From contig CAZYDV010000018.1 of assembly GCA_964646405.1 (NCBI GenBank), positions 1 through 38,104 on the forward strand: a stretch of DNA of 38,104 nucleotides, written 5' to 3'. The stretch is from CAKZSB01 sp964646405. Its GTDB lineage: Bacteria; Pseudomonadota; Gammaproteobacteria; Granulosicoccales; Granulosicoccaceae. Under the pieces are notes generated by a model. The model was not told the origin of the DNA and made no database searches. It saw only the letters and a program-made list of their open reading frames with translations. Shown one piece after another: positions 17,190 through 23,876 of the stretch. The number at the start of each line of letters is the position of its first letter. The stretch's first letter is position 1. The position numbers and the translations under genes are program-made.

Positions 17190-18206
17190 CTATTCAGTCG
17201 GAATCGAGAATTCATCCCAAAAGGTGTCAGGGTCAACTTCTGTCGCCGAGCCCACAAGCTTCTTGCCACCGTTGGCGGCCATGATGGCGAACACCTTGCT
17301 GGCATCGGCTTTTTCGGCATCGCCAAAGCGCTTCGGTGCGCCGAGGCGCCAGGTGTCGCGGAGTTCTACAAATTCTGCATCTGATTTGGCCTTGGTGCGT
17401 TCGCGCAGGCGCTCCCACTCTTCGTCGGATTCGAGCATCAGCTTTTTCGCGGCATAGGATGAGGCGAGAAAACTGTTGATGGAATCCATATTCTGCTCGG
17501 CCCAATCGCGATCAAAGACCCAGCCCAACAGCGGCACCGGGCCTTCAACACCCAGTTCCGGCAGCATCTCCTCAATGCCGATCAGCGGCGTCATGCCAGC
17601 GGCTTTCAACTTGGCGCCAAAGTGCCAGAAGTTGACTGCCGCATCCATATCGCCCTTAGCCATCAGCTTGTTGATCAGCGGCGGGGCGGCAAAGTTGGGC
17701 TCGACGATGTCGGCCAGGTCCTGATTGTGTTTCAGTTGTGAGTAGGCGCGCAGCAGCAACCAGCTCTTGTCCACCGGGCCGCCGGCAACGCCCAGCTTTT
17801 TGCCCGCCAGATCGGGCAGTGAGGCGATGCCCGAATCGGGCCTGACCATCAGCGAGCCGACCGCCAGAGAGTACGGAAAAAACGCCAGATTCTTTCCGTC
17901 GGCCCGCTGCCTTGCGACCCAGATCCAGTCGGAGACGATGACATCGACCTCGCCGCCCTGAAAGGCAATTTTGGCCGCATTGCCATTGGCGTAGCCGCTG
18001 ACCTGCATATCGATGCCGTTGGCGGCGTCGATGGCGTGGTGCTCGACCGCGTTCAACTCCCAGTTGACGGTGCCGAATTTCAGCACGCCGACGCGTACGG
18101 CCGGGTCATCGGCGAGCGCCGTTGCACTGAGCGACAGTGTCGCTACCAGTGGCAAAAGCAGGCGCTTGACGGAGGTTGTGAACAATTGCAGGGCAACGGC
18201 GGTCAT
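17190..18206 (-). CDS. Periplasmic substrate-binding protein of nitrate/taurine-type ABC importer
   Basis: The 338-residue protein begins with a signal peptide (KRLLLPLVATLSLSATALA then DDPA), followed by an NMT1/SsuA-like fold: VRVGVLKFGTVNWEL, then DVIVSDWIWVARQR, then GKKLGVAGGPVDKSWLLLRA. It would deliver a solute in the periplasm to the permease encoded 15 bases downstream. The start is the ATG at 18206, supported by GAGGAA 7-8 bases upstream and by the position of the signal peptide; the longer frame to 18365 would bury it. From memory, the WIWVARQR and VDKSWLLLRAY segments recall binding proteins found near quinoprotein dehydrogenase genes, which agrees with the ABC-2 and GMC genes downstream. 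The ligand is unknown. Confidence 0.9.
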   Translation of the reverse strand: MTAVALQLFTTSVKRLLLPLVATLSLSATALADDPAVRVGVLKFGTVNWELNAVEHHAIDAANGIDMQVSGYANGNAAKIAFQGGEVDVIVSDWIWVARQRADGKNLAFFPYSLAVGSLMVRPDSGIASLPDLAGKKLGVAGGPVDKSWLLLRAYSQLKHNQDLADIVEPNFAAPPLINKLMAKGDMDAAVNFWHFGAKLKAAGMTPLIGIEEMLPELGVEGPVPLLGWVFDRDWAEQNMDSINSFLASSYAAKKLMLESDEEWERLRERTKAKSDAEFVELRDTWRLGAPKRFGDAEKADASKVFAIMAANGGKKLVGSATEVDPDTFWDEFSIPTE

Positions 18207-18359
18207 GTGCGTTCCTCGGGCGAGTAGTTGCTCGAAGTATTGCATAGTTGCAATGGGAAATTGTACTTTGTACCGCCAGTCTGCGGCGCGCAGCAAGCCG
18301 ACGCACCGAGTAGCGGCGACCGCAATTGTGCCAATCCTCTTTGAAACCGAGCCCCCGCC
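18207..18359. promoter_or_regulatory. Divergent promoter region of the six-gene transporter operon and the TIGR02466 gene
   Basis: These 153 bases separate the substrate-binding protein gene (minus) from the oxygenase gene (plus) and must hold both promoters. The GAGGAA ribosome-binding site of the binding protein is at its left end. I see no clear operator or -35/-10 pair. Confidence 0.4.
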
Positions 18360-18998
18360 ATGCAAGCCGATGATGATGGTATTTACAGCCTGTGGCCGAC
18401 CCGACTGTTGCGTCGCTCATTGCCTGGCCACGAGGCGGCTAACGGCGTACTGGCGGAGCTGATTGAGCGGCTGGACCGGGATCGCGACGAGATGACCACC
18501 CGCTATCGCGAAGCCGATCTGCTGAAACTGGATCACCCGGCGATCCAATGGCTGGCGCAGTGCATCAACAAAACCGTCATCGACTATTTGCGCGCGCAGG
18601 GTCAGGTGTATCAATCGGAGTGGCGCTTGCAGGCCTGGGCTAACATCAATCGCTTCGGTGATTACCACGATCTGCACAATCACCCGCACAGCTATCTGAG
18701 CGGCACCTATTACGTTGCCGTGCCCGATTCGGTGGAACCCTTGCCCGGTCGCCCCGATCGCAGGCCTTCAGCCATCTCGTTCTACGACCCGCGTGCGCAG
18801 GCCAACATGACGGCGATCCGTGATGACCCGCAGATTGAAGCCGAGTTCAGTTTGCTTCCAGAGCCGGGGCTGATCCTACTTTGGCCCTCGTTTTTGCATC
18901 ATTTCGTGCACCCGAATCTCTCCAGGCAGAACCGGATTTCTATTTCATTCAACGTCGTGCTGAATTGGCGCGATGAATATCTGCCCGAACAATCCTGA
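18360..18998 (+). CDS. TIGR02466-family putative 2-oxoglutarate/Fe(II) oxygenase
   Basis: The 212-residue protein shows the pattern of the TIGR02466 family: WANINRFGDYHDLHNHPHS (about 93-111), SGTYYVAVP, SFYDPRA, WPSFLHHFVHPN (about 175-186) and RISISFNV. The likely metal ligands are a His in HNHPH (106-110) and H181 or H184, with R192 near the 2-oxoglutarate carboxylate, by analogy with Fe(II)/2OG beta-helix enzymes. Members of this family are largely uncharacterised. The gene is divergent from the ABC/GMC operon and shares its promoter region, so joint regulation is plausible. It converges on the next gene with 13 bases between stops. Confidence 0.85.
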   Translation: MQADDDGIYSLWPTRLLRRSLPGHEAANGVLAELIERLDRDRDEMTTRYREADLLKLDHPAIQWLAQCINKTVIDYLRAQGQVYQSEWRLQAWANINRFGDYHDLHNHPHSYLSGTYYVAVPDSVEPLPGRPDRRPSAISFYDPRAQANMTAIRDDPQIEAEFSLLPEPGLILLWPSFLHHFVHPNLSRQNRISISFNVVLNWRDEYLPEQS

Positions 18999-19011
18999 AG
19001 CGGCGTTGCAG

Positions 19012-19848
19012 TTAGTCCTGGGTGGATGCAGTGACAGGCGCTGTGGGCGATAATTTCTGTTCCAGCCGGTCGGAGGCCGCGCGCAGGCTGTCGATAAAGG
19101 CGCGGATTAGAACCGAATAGAAATCGCGTGCAGCCTGTTGCGATGTGAAATCCCGATAGGACTGCAACTCGGCATCGCTCATTGACTGAAACATGAGCGC
19201 CATTTCCAAAGGTGCTTCGAACGCGATAATCTGCTGCAACAGCGAATGATCTGAACGAATCGACTCCGCCTGAATCCGTTTGACGCGACGGGCAGTGGCA
19301 TCGCCGTGATCGATACAGCCGCTAGCGATCACCCCGGCGTATTCGATCTCGCTGCCCAGCATTGCCGTGAACCCGGCCACTCGAGTGTTCTCGGCAATAT
19401 CGAGGATCGCCTGCGCGCGCAGATCGGTAGTACCGGACCGGTTGTCGGTCAGTTCGGCAAGCAATGCGCGAGTAGGGGCGGTGGGCTCGATGGACGCCGC
19501 GCCGGCTTTCTCCAGTGTGAAGATTCGTCGACCGAGATCAGATTCAAACCAGCCAAGCAGTCGTGCGCCGGCCGACGGTGCCAGATGGGTTTGCAGATGT
19601 TCCGCGGCATCGGCCAGCAATCGTTCGGCCTCGTACGATGCCGCCAGTGCTAATGGTGTGTCATTGGAGTCGAGCCCGCACCGCCCGCGGTTGTCGATCG
19701 TGGCGTCAGTGACCAGCTCGCGCAGCAGTCTGGCCTGTTGCGTCAGTCCGGTATGGGTGAGCAATTGCTCGTGGACAGACGGTTGTTTGGCACCGGCATT
19801 TCCGATCAACAACATCGACACGGCCAGTGCAGCCAGCGTGTTTTGCAT
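19012..19848 (-). CDS. Secreted protein of unknown function (possibly DUF2059-like)
   Basis: The start at 19848 is supported by GGAG 8 bases upstream and by a signal peptide immediately after it (LAALAVSMLLIGNAGA then KQPS). The mature part, roughly 258 residues, is mostly helical. It contains GARLLGWFESDLGRRIFTLE (about 93-112) and a C-terminal MSDAELQSYRDFTSQQAARD. These short-helix motifs recall DUF2059-type exported proteins, but I cannot confirm the family. Two Cys (in RGRCGLDS and ASGCIDHG) could form a periplasmic disulfide. It is divergent from the methyltransferase gene and convergent with the oxygenase gene, so it appears to be a single-gene unit. A longer frame to 19875 exists but lacks a ribosome-binding site. 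Confidence 0.6.
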   Translation of the reverse strand: MQNTLAALAVSMLLIGNAGAKQPSVHEQLLTHTGLTQQARLLRELVTDATIDNRGRCGLDSNDTPLALAASYEAERLLADAAEHLQTHLAPSAGARLLGWFESDLGRRIFTLEKAGAASIEPTAPTRALLAELTDNRSGTTDLRAQAILDIAENTRVAGFTAMLGSEIEYAGVIASGCIDHGDATARRVKRIQAESIRSDHSLLQQIIAFEAPLEMALMFQSMSDAELQSYRDFTSQQAARDFYSVLIRAFIDSLRAASDRLEQKLSPTAPVTASTQD

Positions 19849-20074
19849 CGGCGCAACTCCGGGAGGCAGTAGCATCGGTTGCGACCTGAATAGCTGATCC
19901 TTGAGTCAGCGCGCTGTTATCTGAGGCGTGCGTTGTCCGGTGGTGGGTAAATTACGAATCCACAGGCCTGGTTGCCAGTATGGAGGCTTTCGGCTACTTT
20001 TGCGCGCTCGCGAATCGGCGCAGCCCCATTGCAAACTGCATATTTGCGACCTCCCCATCAACCCGGAGCCTACG

Positions 20075-20656
20075 GTGAGCAGTCTGTCCGACGCGGTGAT
20101 CTTTCTTCGCGAATTTTTTAAAAACCCGCGACAGTTGGGTTCGATTATTCCCAGTTCCGTTTTTTTGAAGCGGCGAATTATGCGCGCCGCCGGCGTTCAA
20201 CAGGCGAAAACTATCGTCGAGCTTGGGCCTGGAAATGGCGGCACCACGCGCTCGATACTGGCGGCGATGCCGGCTGATGCAAAATTGCTCAGCATCGAGT
20301 TGAATGAGGGCCTGTTTCAGCTATCGAGCAAAATCAGCGATCAGCGTTACATTGCCCACCACGGCGACGCGCACGAGTTATCAGCGATTCTCGAGCACTA
20401 CCAGCTCGATCAACCGGATGTGGTCATTTCAGGCATTCCATTTTCATGTATGGAGCGCAGTGCCGGCTCTGCGCTGATTCAGCGCATCCACGCGCTGTTA
20501 CAACCGGGTGGGCGTTTTGTGGCCTATCAGGTGAATCCACGCGTGGATCAGCTCAACACGTTTTTTCTCGCCGAAAACAGTCGCAGCGTTGCGTGGGAGT
20601 GGTTGAGCATTCCGCCGCTGCGGGTATGGCGTTGGCAAAAGCAGGCGGCGGCATAG
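20075..20656 (+). CDS. SAM-dependent methyltransferase, phospholipid N-methyltransferase (PmtA)-like
   Basis: The 193-residue protein has LREFFKNPRQLGSIIPSS (about 11-28), a family-typical N-terminus of PmtA-like and KsgA-related enzymes. SAM motif I, VELGPGNGGTTRSI, follows (about 48-61), then LLSIELNEGL and VVISGIPFS (about 117-124), matching the SGLPF-type active-site loop. Phosphatidylethanolamine methylation at the cytoplasmic membrane is the expected role, but substrate choice varies in this family. The start is a GTG at 20075 with GGAG 7 bases upstream. The open frame extends to 19928, but the added 49 residues look non-coding. It stands alone, convergent with the HlyU-family gene. Confidence 0.85.
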   Translation: MSSLSDAVIFLREFFKNPRQLGSIIPSSVFLKRRIMRAAGVQQAKTIVELGPGNGGTTRSILAAMPADAKLLSIELNEGLFQLSSKISDQRYIAHHGDAHELSAILEHYQLDQPDVVISGIPFSCMERSAGSALIQRIHALLQPGGRFVAYQVNPRVDQLNTFFLAENSRSVAWEWLSIPPLRVWRWQKQAAA

Positions 20657-20675
20657 GCTGCCAATCTTTGCAGCC
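20656..20675. terminator. Small hairpin between convergent genes
   Basis: GGCTGC (20656-20661) and GCAGCC (20670-20675) form a 6-bp stem with an 8-base loop directly after the methyltransferase stop codon, in the short convergent gap. No U-tract follows, so a terminator role is a guess. Confidence 0.25.
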
Positions 20676-20703
20676 CCTGCCTAAGCGCTGGCCGGCTGAT
20701 TTA

Positions 20704-21012
20704 TTAGCAGCGCTCGCTGCCAAGCAGTGACTCGCCTCGCTCATCGATGACCTGCTTACCCTTGCTGATCGCATGATCGATGGCCTGCTGCTCGCTGCTG
20801 TGGTTATCGGCGCGAATGTATTGACTTTGCCGCACCTGGCCATCCTCGGCGGTGTGGGAGATGGTCCCGCAGGTGCGGAACTGACCACCTTCAACAAGCG
20901 GCGAGGGGGTGATGACAAAACCCTTGTACTCGACCCCTTCAGCCTTAACCATTCCGGGTTCTGCCGCTGCTTTTTCGCCGCCGCCGAACAGGTTTTTAAG
21001 AAATGTGATCAT
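20704..21012 (-). CDS. HlyU-family protein
   Basis: The 102-residue protein matches the HlyU family. It starts with a hydrophobic, Gly-rich segment, FLKNLFGGGEK, then VEYKGFVITPSPLVEGGQFR, then YIRADNHSSEQQAIDHAISKG and KQVIDERGE. HlyU of Vibrio is a small activator of hemolysin/RTX genes that counteracts H-NS; most homologues in other bacteria have no tested role and no toxin gene is nearby here. The start is the ATG at 21012, which begins the family alignment; the upstream ATG at 21057 adds 15 unrelated residues. It is divergent from the DUF4178 cluster across 118 bases. Confidence 0.85.
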   Translation of the reverse strand: MITFLKNLFGGGEKAAAEPGMVKAEGVEYKGFVITPSPLVEGGQFRTCGTISHTAEDGQVRQSQYIRADNHSSEQQAIDHAISKGKQVIDERGESLLGSERC

Positions 21013-21099
21013 GCAGTTGCCGCTCGATTGAATGGATTGCTCGTGCGTGGGCATCACCTCGCAGCCACGCAGGCTCGCGGTTGCTCGGCAGTTTCAGCA

Positions 21100-21105
21100 T
21101 ATAAT
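21100..21105 (+). promoter_or_regulatory. Consensus -10 element before the DUF4178 cluster
   Basis: A perfect TATAAT lies 26 bases before the first DUF4178 start codon. TTGCTC at 21081-21086 is the nearest -35-like hexamer, but its 13-base spacing is too short, so the -35 is uncertain. The start codon has GGAG 6 bases upstream. Confidence 0.4.
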
Positions 21106-21130
21106 ACAGATTCAAGTTTGCGGAGTGTTC

Positions 21131-21742
21131 ATGTCATTTCATCGATCCCTGTCGTGTCCGTCCTGCGGTGTGGCCGTAGAGGCAGTCACCGCCCACACGC
21201 GCAGTCTGCAATGCCCGCACTGTGACAACTGGGTCTATCTGGGTAACAGCGGCTGGGTTGCCAGTGGTGGTTTCGAGCACGCACTGGATGCGCCGTCGAT
21301 ACTGTACGTGGGGCGCAGAGGCGCGATTGACGGGCGCAATTTCAGTGTCGCGGGTCGTATCAGGCTCGGCTATGGCTCCGGTAACTGGGATGAATGGTGG
21401 CTGGAATTCGAGGACGGCAACCATCAGTGGCTTGAAGAAGACGATGGCAGTTACCAGTTGCATACCACTGTTGAGCAACGGGCGTCTGCAGCCGACCTGC
21501 GCGCCTGCTCGGTGGGTTCGTTTGTTAACATTGATGGACAGAGCTTTTTCGTTACCGAGAAAAACGATGCTCGGGTTGCCGGCGCACAGGGGGCGCTGCC
21601 GATGACGATTGTCCCGGGTGAAGCGGTACTGTGTGTCGAGGTGGTCGGCGGCGGGCGCGAGTATTCGCTTGAAATCAGTGGTGATGATGTCAGCATGACC
21701 GACAGCCTGCCGATCGATGCCGATACATTTGCCTGGGAATAG
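21131..21742 (+). CDS. DUF4178 protein with N-terminal zinc ribbon
   Basis: The 203-residue protein begins with a four-Cys zinc ribbon (C9, C12, C28, C31; CPSCG and CPHC). A DUF4178-type beta-rich domain follows, marked by IRLGYGSGNWDEWWLEFEDG (about 77-96) and HQWLEEDDGSY. There is no signal peptide or membrane helix, so it should be cytoplasmic. DUF4178 has no established biochemistry. It is first in a plus-strand cluster with a second DUF4178 protein starting 5 bases later, a small membrane protein, a DUF350 protein and a SpeE-like protein. The ATG at 21131 was preferred over the longer frame because the zinc ribbon begins there and GGAG precedes it. Confidence 0.82.
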   Translation: MSFHRSLSCPSCGVAVEAVTAHTRSLQCPHCDNWVYLGNSGWVASGGFEHALDAPSILYVGRRGAIDGRNFSVAGRIRLGYGSGNWDEWWLEFEDGNHQWLEEDDGSYQLHTTVEQRASAADLRACSVGSFVNIDGQSFFVTEKNDARVAGAQGALPMTIVPGEAVLCVEVVGGGREYSLEISGDDVSMTDSLPIDADTFAWE

Positions 21743-21747
21743 ATCAC

Positions 21748-23277
21748 ATGCAATTGTCACAACGGCTGGCGGATATCCATCCAGACAAACTGCTGGGCAC
21801 ACTGCAGCAACATGCCGACGCCGGTCACGATCAGGCGGCGCTGCAAGCCATTCCAGATTTGCAGCTGCAATACCCGGAGATGGCCGCCGAGCTCGAACAG
21901 ATCAAAGGCAAGCTGAGCGATCGGCTGCTCGATCACGTCAAGGTGCTCGACCCCGGGCAGGCGAAGATTTTTCGCTGTTCCAACTGCGGTGCCGGCCTTG
22001 CCCGGCAGCACCCGGACACCGTGCATGTCATTTGCCACTACTGTGGTTGCGATGCCGAACACCCGGCCGGTCAACCAGAGCGCACACGCTGGAACAAGGC
22101 GCTTGATCTGGAGGCGCGTTTCACTATCGGTGACATGCTCGAGCTCGACGGCGTGCGCTGGCAGGCCGTCGGTGTGCAACTCTATAGCGGACAGATTCGC
22201 GAATGGGATGGAGAGGACAGCACCTGGGAGCGATCGGCGGCGCGCTACACCAGTTGGTGGATGCTGAACGAAAATCGTGAGCTGCGCTGGCTGGTAGACG
22301 ACGGCCGCAAGCGCTACTGGGCTGAAAAATACATCCCTGACGATCCCAAACTGCCAGATCTCAATGATCGCACCTGGGAGCACGGCGAGTGGACTCTGGA
22401 ATTTGCCGCCGGAGAATTTACCTACCAGCCCGCTATGCACGACAAACATCGCAGCGCAGAATTCGGCAGTCTTCAGAAAGGGCGGGGAAAGCTTGCCGGG
22501 GAAAAGTTCTACATCAGTGTTGAATCGCAACTGGACGCAGCGGGCACGGTTAAGGAAATCGAATTTATACGCTCAAAACCACTGTCGAATAAAGTCATGT
22601 TGAGCGCGCTTGCTCGAGGTGCAGAACTCGGCGACATGAAGCGCTGGCGCAATACTGCCAAGGCGTTTATCGCGACGCTGTTTCTGTTGTTGGGCACCTA
22701 CTGGTTTCTCGATCGCGGTGATGGTCCGCAGACGGCGTCCGCCAGCCTTGATCGCACCAGCACTGATGTGCTAGTACAACAATTCCAGATTGATGATGGT
22801 GGTGTGAACGTGAAGCTTCAGAGCCGCATCAGCACGATTCAACGCAATGCGTGGTTCGGGGTGGAATTCTTCATCGAGGACAGCGATGGACAGGAAATCT
22901 ACGACAAATACGTCGAGTTCTGGCACGAGTTCGGACGCGATAGTGATGGCCCCTGGAGTGAGGACGATCTGTCGAGCAACTGGTATGTTCGCTTCGATGA
23001 GCCCGGTACCTATCAATTGCTGGCCAGCGCAGACGTCAACTCGACAGCCCAGAATGTTGATCTCAAACTGACTTCCGAGCGTGGCAAAGTCGCCCTGATA
23101 CCATTTGTCGCGGCTGGCTTCGTCGCCATGCTGCTGATGATGCTGAGTCGTGGCAAAAGTTCGTCACTGGCATCTGCGGCCGCCTCCATTGCGTTAAAGC
23201 TCGGACCGCGCCGTAGCGGTGCAAAAACAAATAGCCCGTCGGTCAGTCCACTTACGAACGACGGGCAGGGGCGATGA
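21748..23277 (+). CDS. Membrane-anchored DUF4178 protein with zinc ribbon
   Basis: The 509-residue protein has a helical N-terminus (1-70), a zinc ribbon (C77, C80, C96, C99), and a DUF4178 domain at about 125-285. The DUF4178 part has GDMLELDGVRWQAVGVQLYS and repeated W-rich strands, including TSWWMLNEN and RELRWLVDDG. A membrane helix lies at about 303-320, followed by a presumably periplasmic beta-rich domain (about 335-447) with an FDEPGTYQLLASAD-type strand, a second helix (about 449-467) and a basic tail. The domain between the helices may sense or bind something outside the membrane. Function is unknown. Its stop overlaps the next small gene's start (ATGA), so translation is coupled. 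Confidence 0.82.
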   Translation: MQLSQRLADIHPDKLLGTLQQHADAGHDQAALQAIPDLQLQYPEMAAELEQIKGKLSDRLLDHVKVLDPGQAKIFRCSNCGAGLARQHPDTVHVICHYCGCDAEHPAGQPERTRWNKALDLEARFTIGDMLELDGVRWQAVGVQLYSGQIREWDGEDSTWERSAARYTSWWMLNENRELRWLVDDGRKRYWAEKYIPDDPKLPDLNDRTWEHGEWTLEFAAGEFTYQPAMHDKHRSAEFGSLQKGRGKLAGEKFYISVESQLDAAGTVKEIEFIRSKPLSNKVMLSALARGAELGDMKRWRNTAKAFIATLFLLLGTYWFLDRGDGPQTASASLDRTSTDVLVQQFQIDDGGVNVKLQSRISTIQRNAWFGVEFFIEDSDGQEIYDKYVEFWHEFGRDSDGPWSEDDLSSNWYVRFDEPGTYQLLASADVNSTAQNVDLKLTSERGKVALIPFVAAGFVAMLLMMLSRGKSSSLASAAASIALKLGPRRSGAKTNSPSVSPLTNDGQGR

Positions 23278-23450
23278 AGAGTCTGCACTACATGATCGTC
23301 GGTGTGCTGATGATCGCGATCGTCGGGCTGCCTTCATGGTATGCCACCAAGGGGGCGGGTGCCGATGCCGTGCCTGGTGCCGGCGCCAAGGTGCTGCGCT
23401 CGAAATCTGGCCGCACCTATGTGGGCGGTGGCCCGCGCGCCGGCAAATAG
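23274..23450 (+). CDS. 58-residue single-span membrane protein of the DUF4178/DUF350 cluster
   Basis: The ATG at 23274 overlaps the preceding stop codon by 4 bases, which argues that this short frame is real. The protein has one N-terminal hydrophobic helix (about 6-23: YMIVGVLMIAIVGLPSW) and a short Gly-, Ala- and Lys/Arg-rich tail ending RSKSGRTYVGGGPRAGK. The tail is basic and probably flexible. I do not recognise a family. Its place between the membrane DUF4178 protein and DUF350 suggests a subunit or substrate of the same membrane system (inference). Confidence 0.65.
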   Translation: MKSLHYMIVGVLMIAIVGLPSWYATKGAGADAVPGAGAKVLRSKSGRTYVGGGPRAGK

Positions 23451-23527
23451 TTCGAATCGAAGGTCGGATGCGTAAATCGATTTTGACGCTCACACAGAAT
23501 TCAATTCAAAGATACTGGAGAGAACCC

Positions 23528-23812
23528 ATGTCCCGAACAAGCAAGCTGATCACGGTTGCGCTATTGTTTTTCTCGCTGCCGGTGTTGGCGCAAGACGCGA
23601 TGGCCGAATTTGGCATGGAGCTGCTGTCCACGCTGGTCTATTCAGCGGTTGGCATCGTTATGGGAATTGTTGGCTTTAAGGTGGTTGACTGGCTGACACC
23701 CGGCAGCCTGGCTGAAGAGGTGGCACACAAGGAAAACCGCGCATTGGCGATACTCGCAGGCTCTATGATGTTGGGTGTGTGCATTATTATCGCAAGCGTT
23801 CTGGTGAGCTGA
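23528..23812 (+). CDS. DUF350 (YjfL-like) small membrane protein
   Basis: The 94-residue protein has a signal-like first helix (LITVALLFFSLPVLA) and two further membrane segments (about 33-56 and 73-92) separated by a short loop with KENRALAILAGSMMLG. The latter is typical of DUF350/YjfL proteins. The start has GGAG about 9 bases upstream. DUF350 proteins often neighbour spermidine-synthase-like and other YjfK/YjfC-type genes and may form a membrane channel or scaffold, though none has an established activity that I know. It follows the small membrane protein gene by 77 bases. Confidence 0.82.
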   Translation: MSRTSKLITVALLFFSLPVLAQDAMAEFGMELLSTLVYSAVGIVMGIVGFKVVDWLTPGSLAEEVAHKENRALAILAGSMMLGVCIIIASVLVS

Positions 23813-23834
23813 TAAAAAGTTACCCTGATAACTG

Positions 23835-23849
23835 CCCGGCCCGGCCGGG
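23835..23849 (+). other. GC-rich self-complementary element between DUF350 and the SpeE-like gene
   Basis: The 15-base run is CCCGGCC, C, GGCCGGG, a perfect palindrome around one base; as RNA it could form a 5-bp stem with a 5-base loop. It lies 27 bases before the SpeE-like start codon and might tune expression, but this is weak evidence. Confidence 0.25.
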
Positions 23850-23876
23850 TGGTTGCTGTCGGGCTGGACTGGGACC

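Noticed and set aside
20704..21012. HlyU as evidence for a nearby RTX toxin or hemolysin operon
   Set aside because: No RTX repeats, toxin or type I secretion genes are in the window; the family is widespread without toxins.
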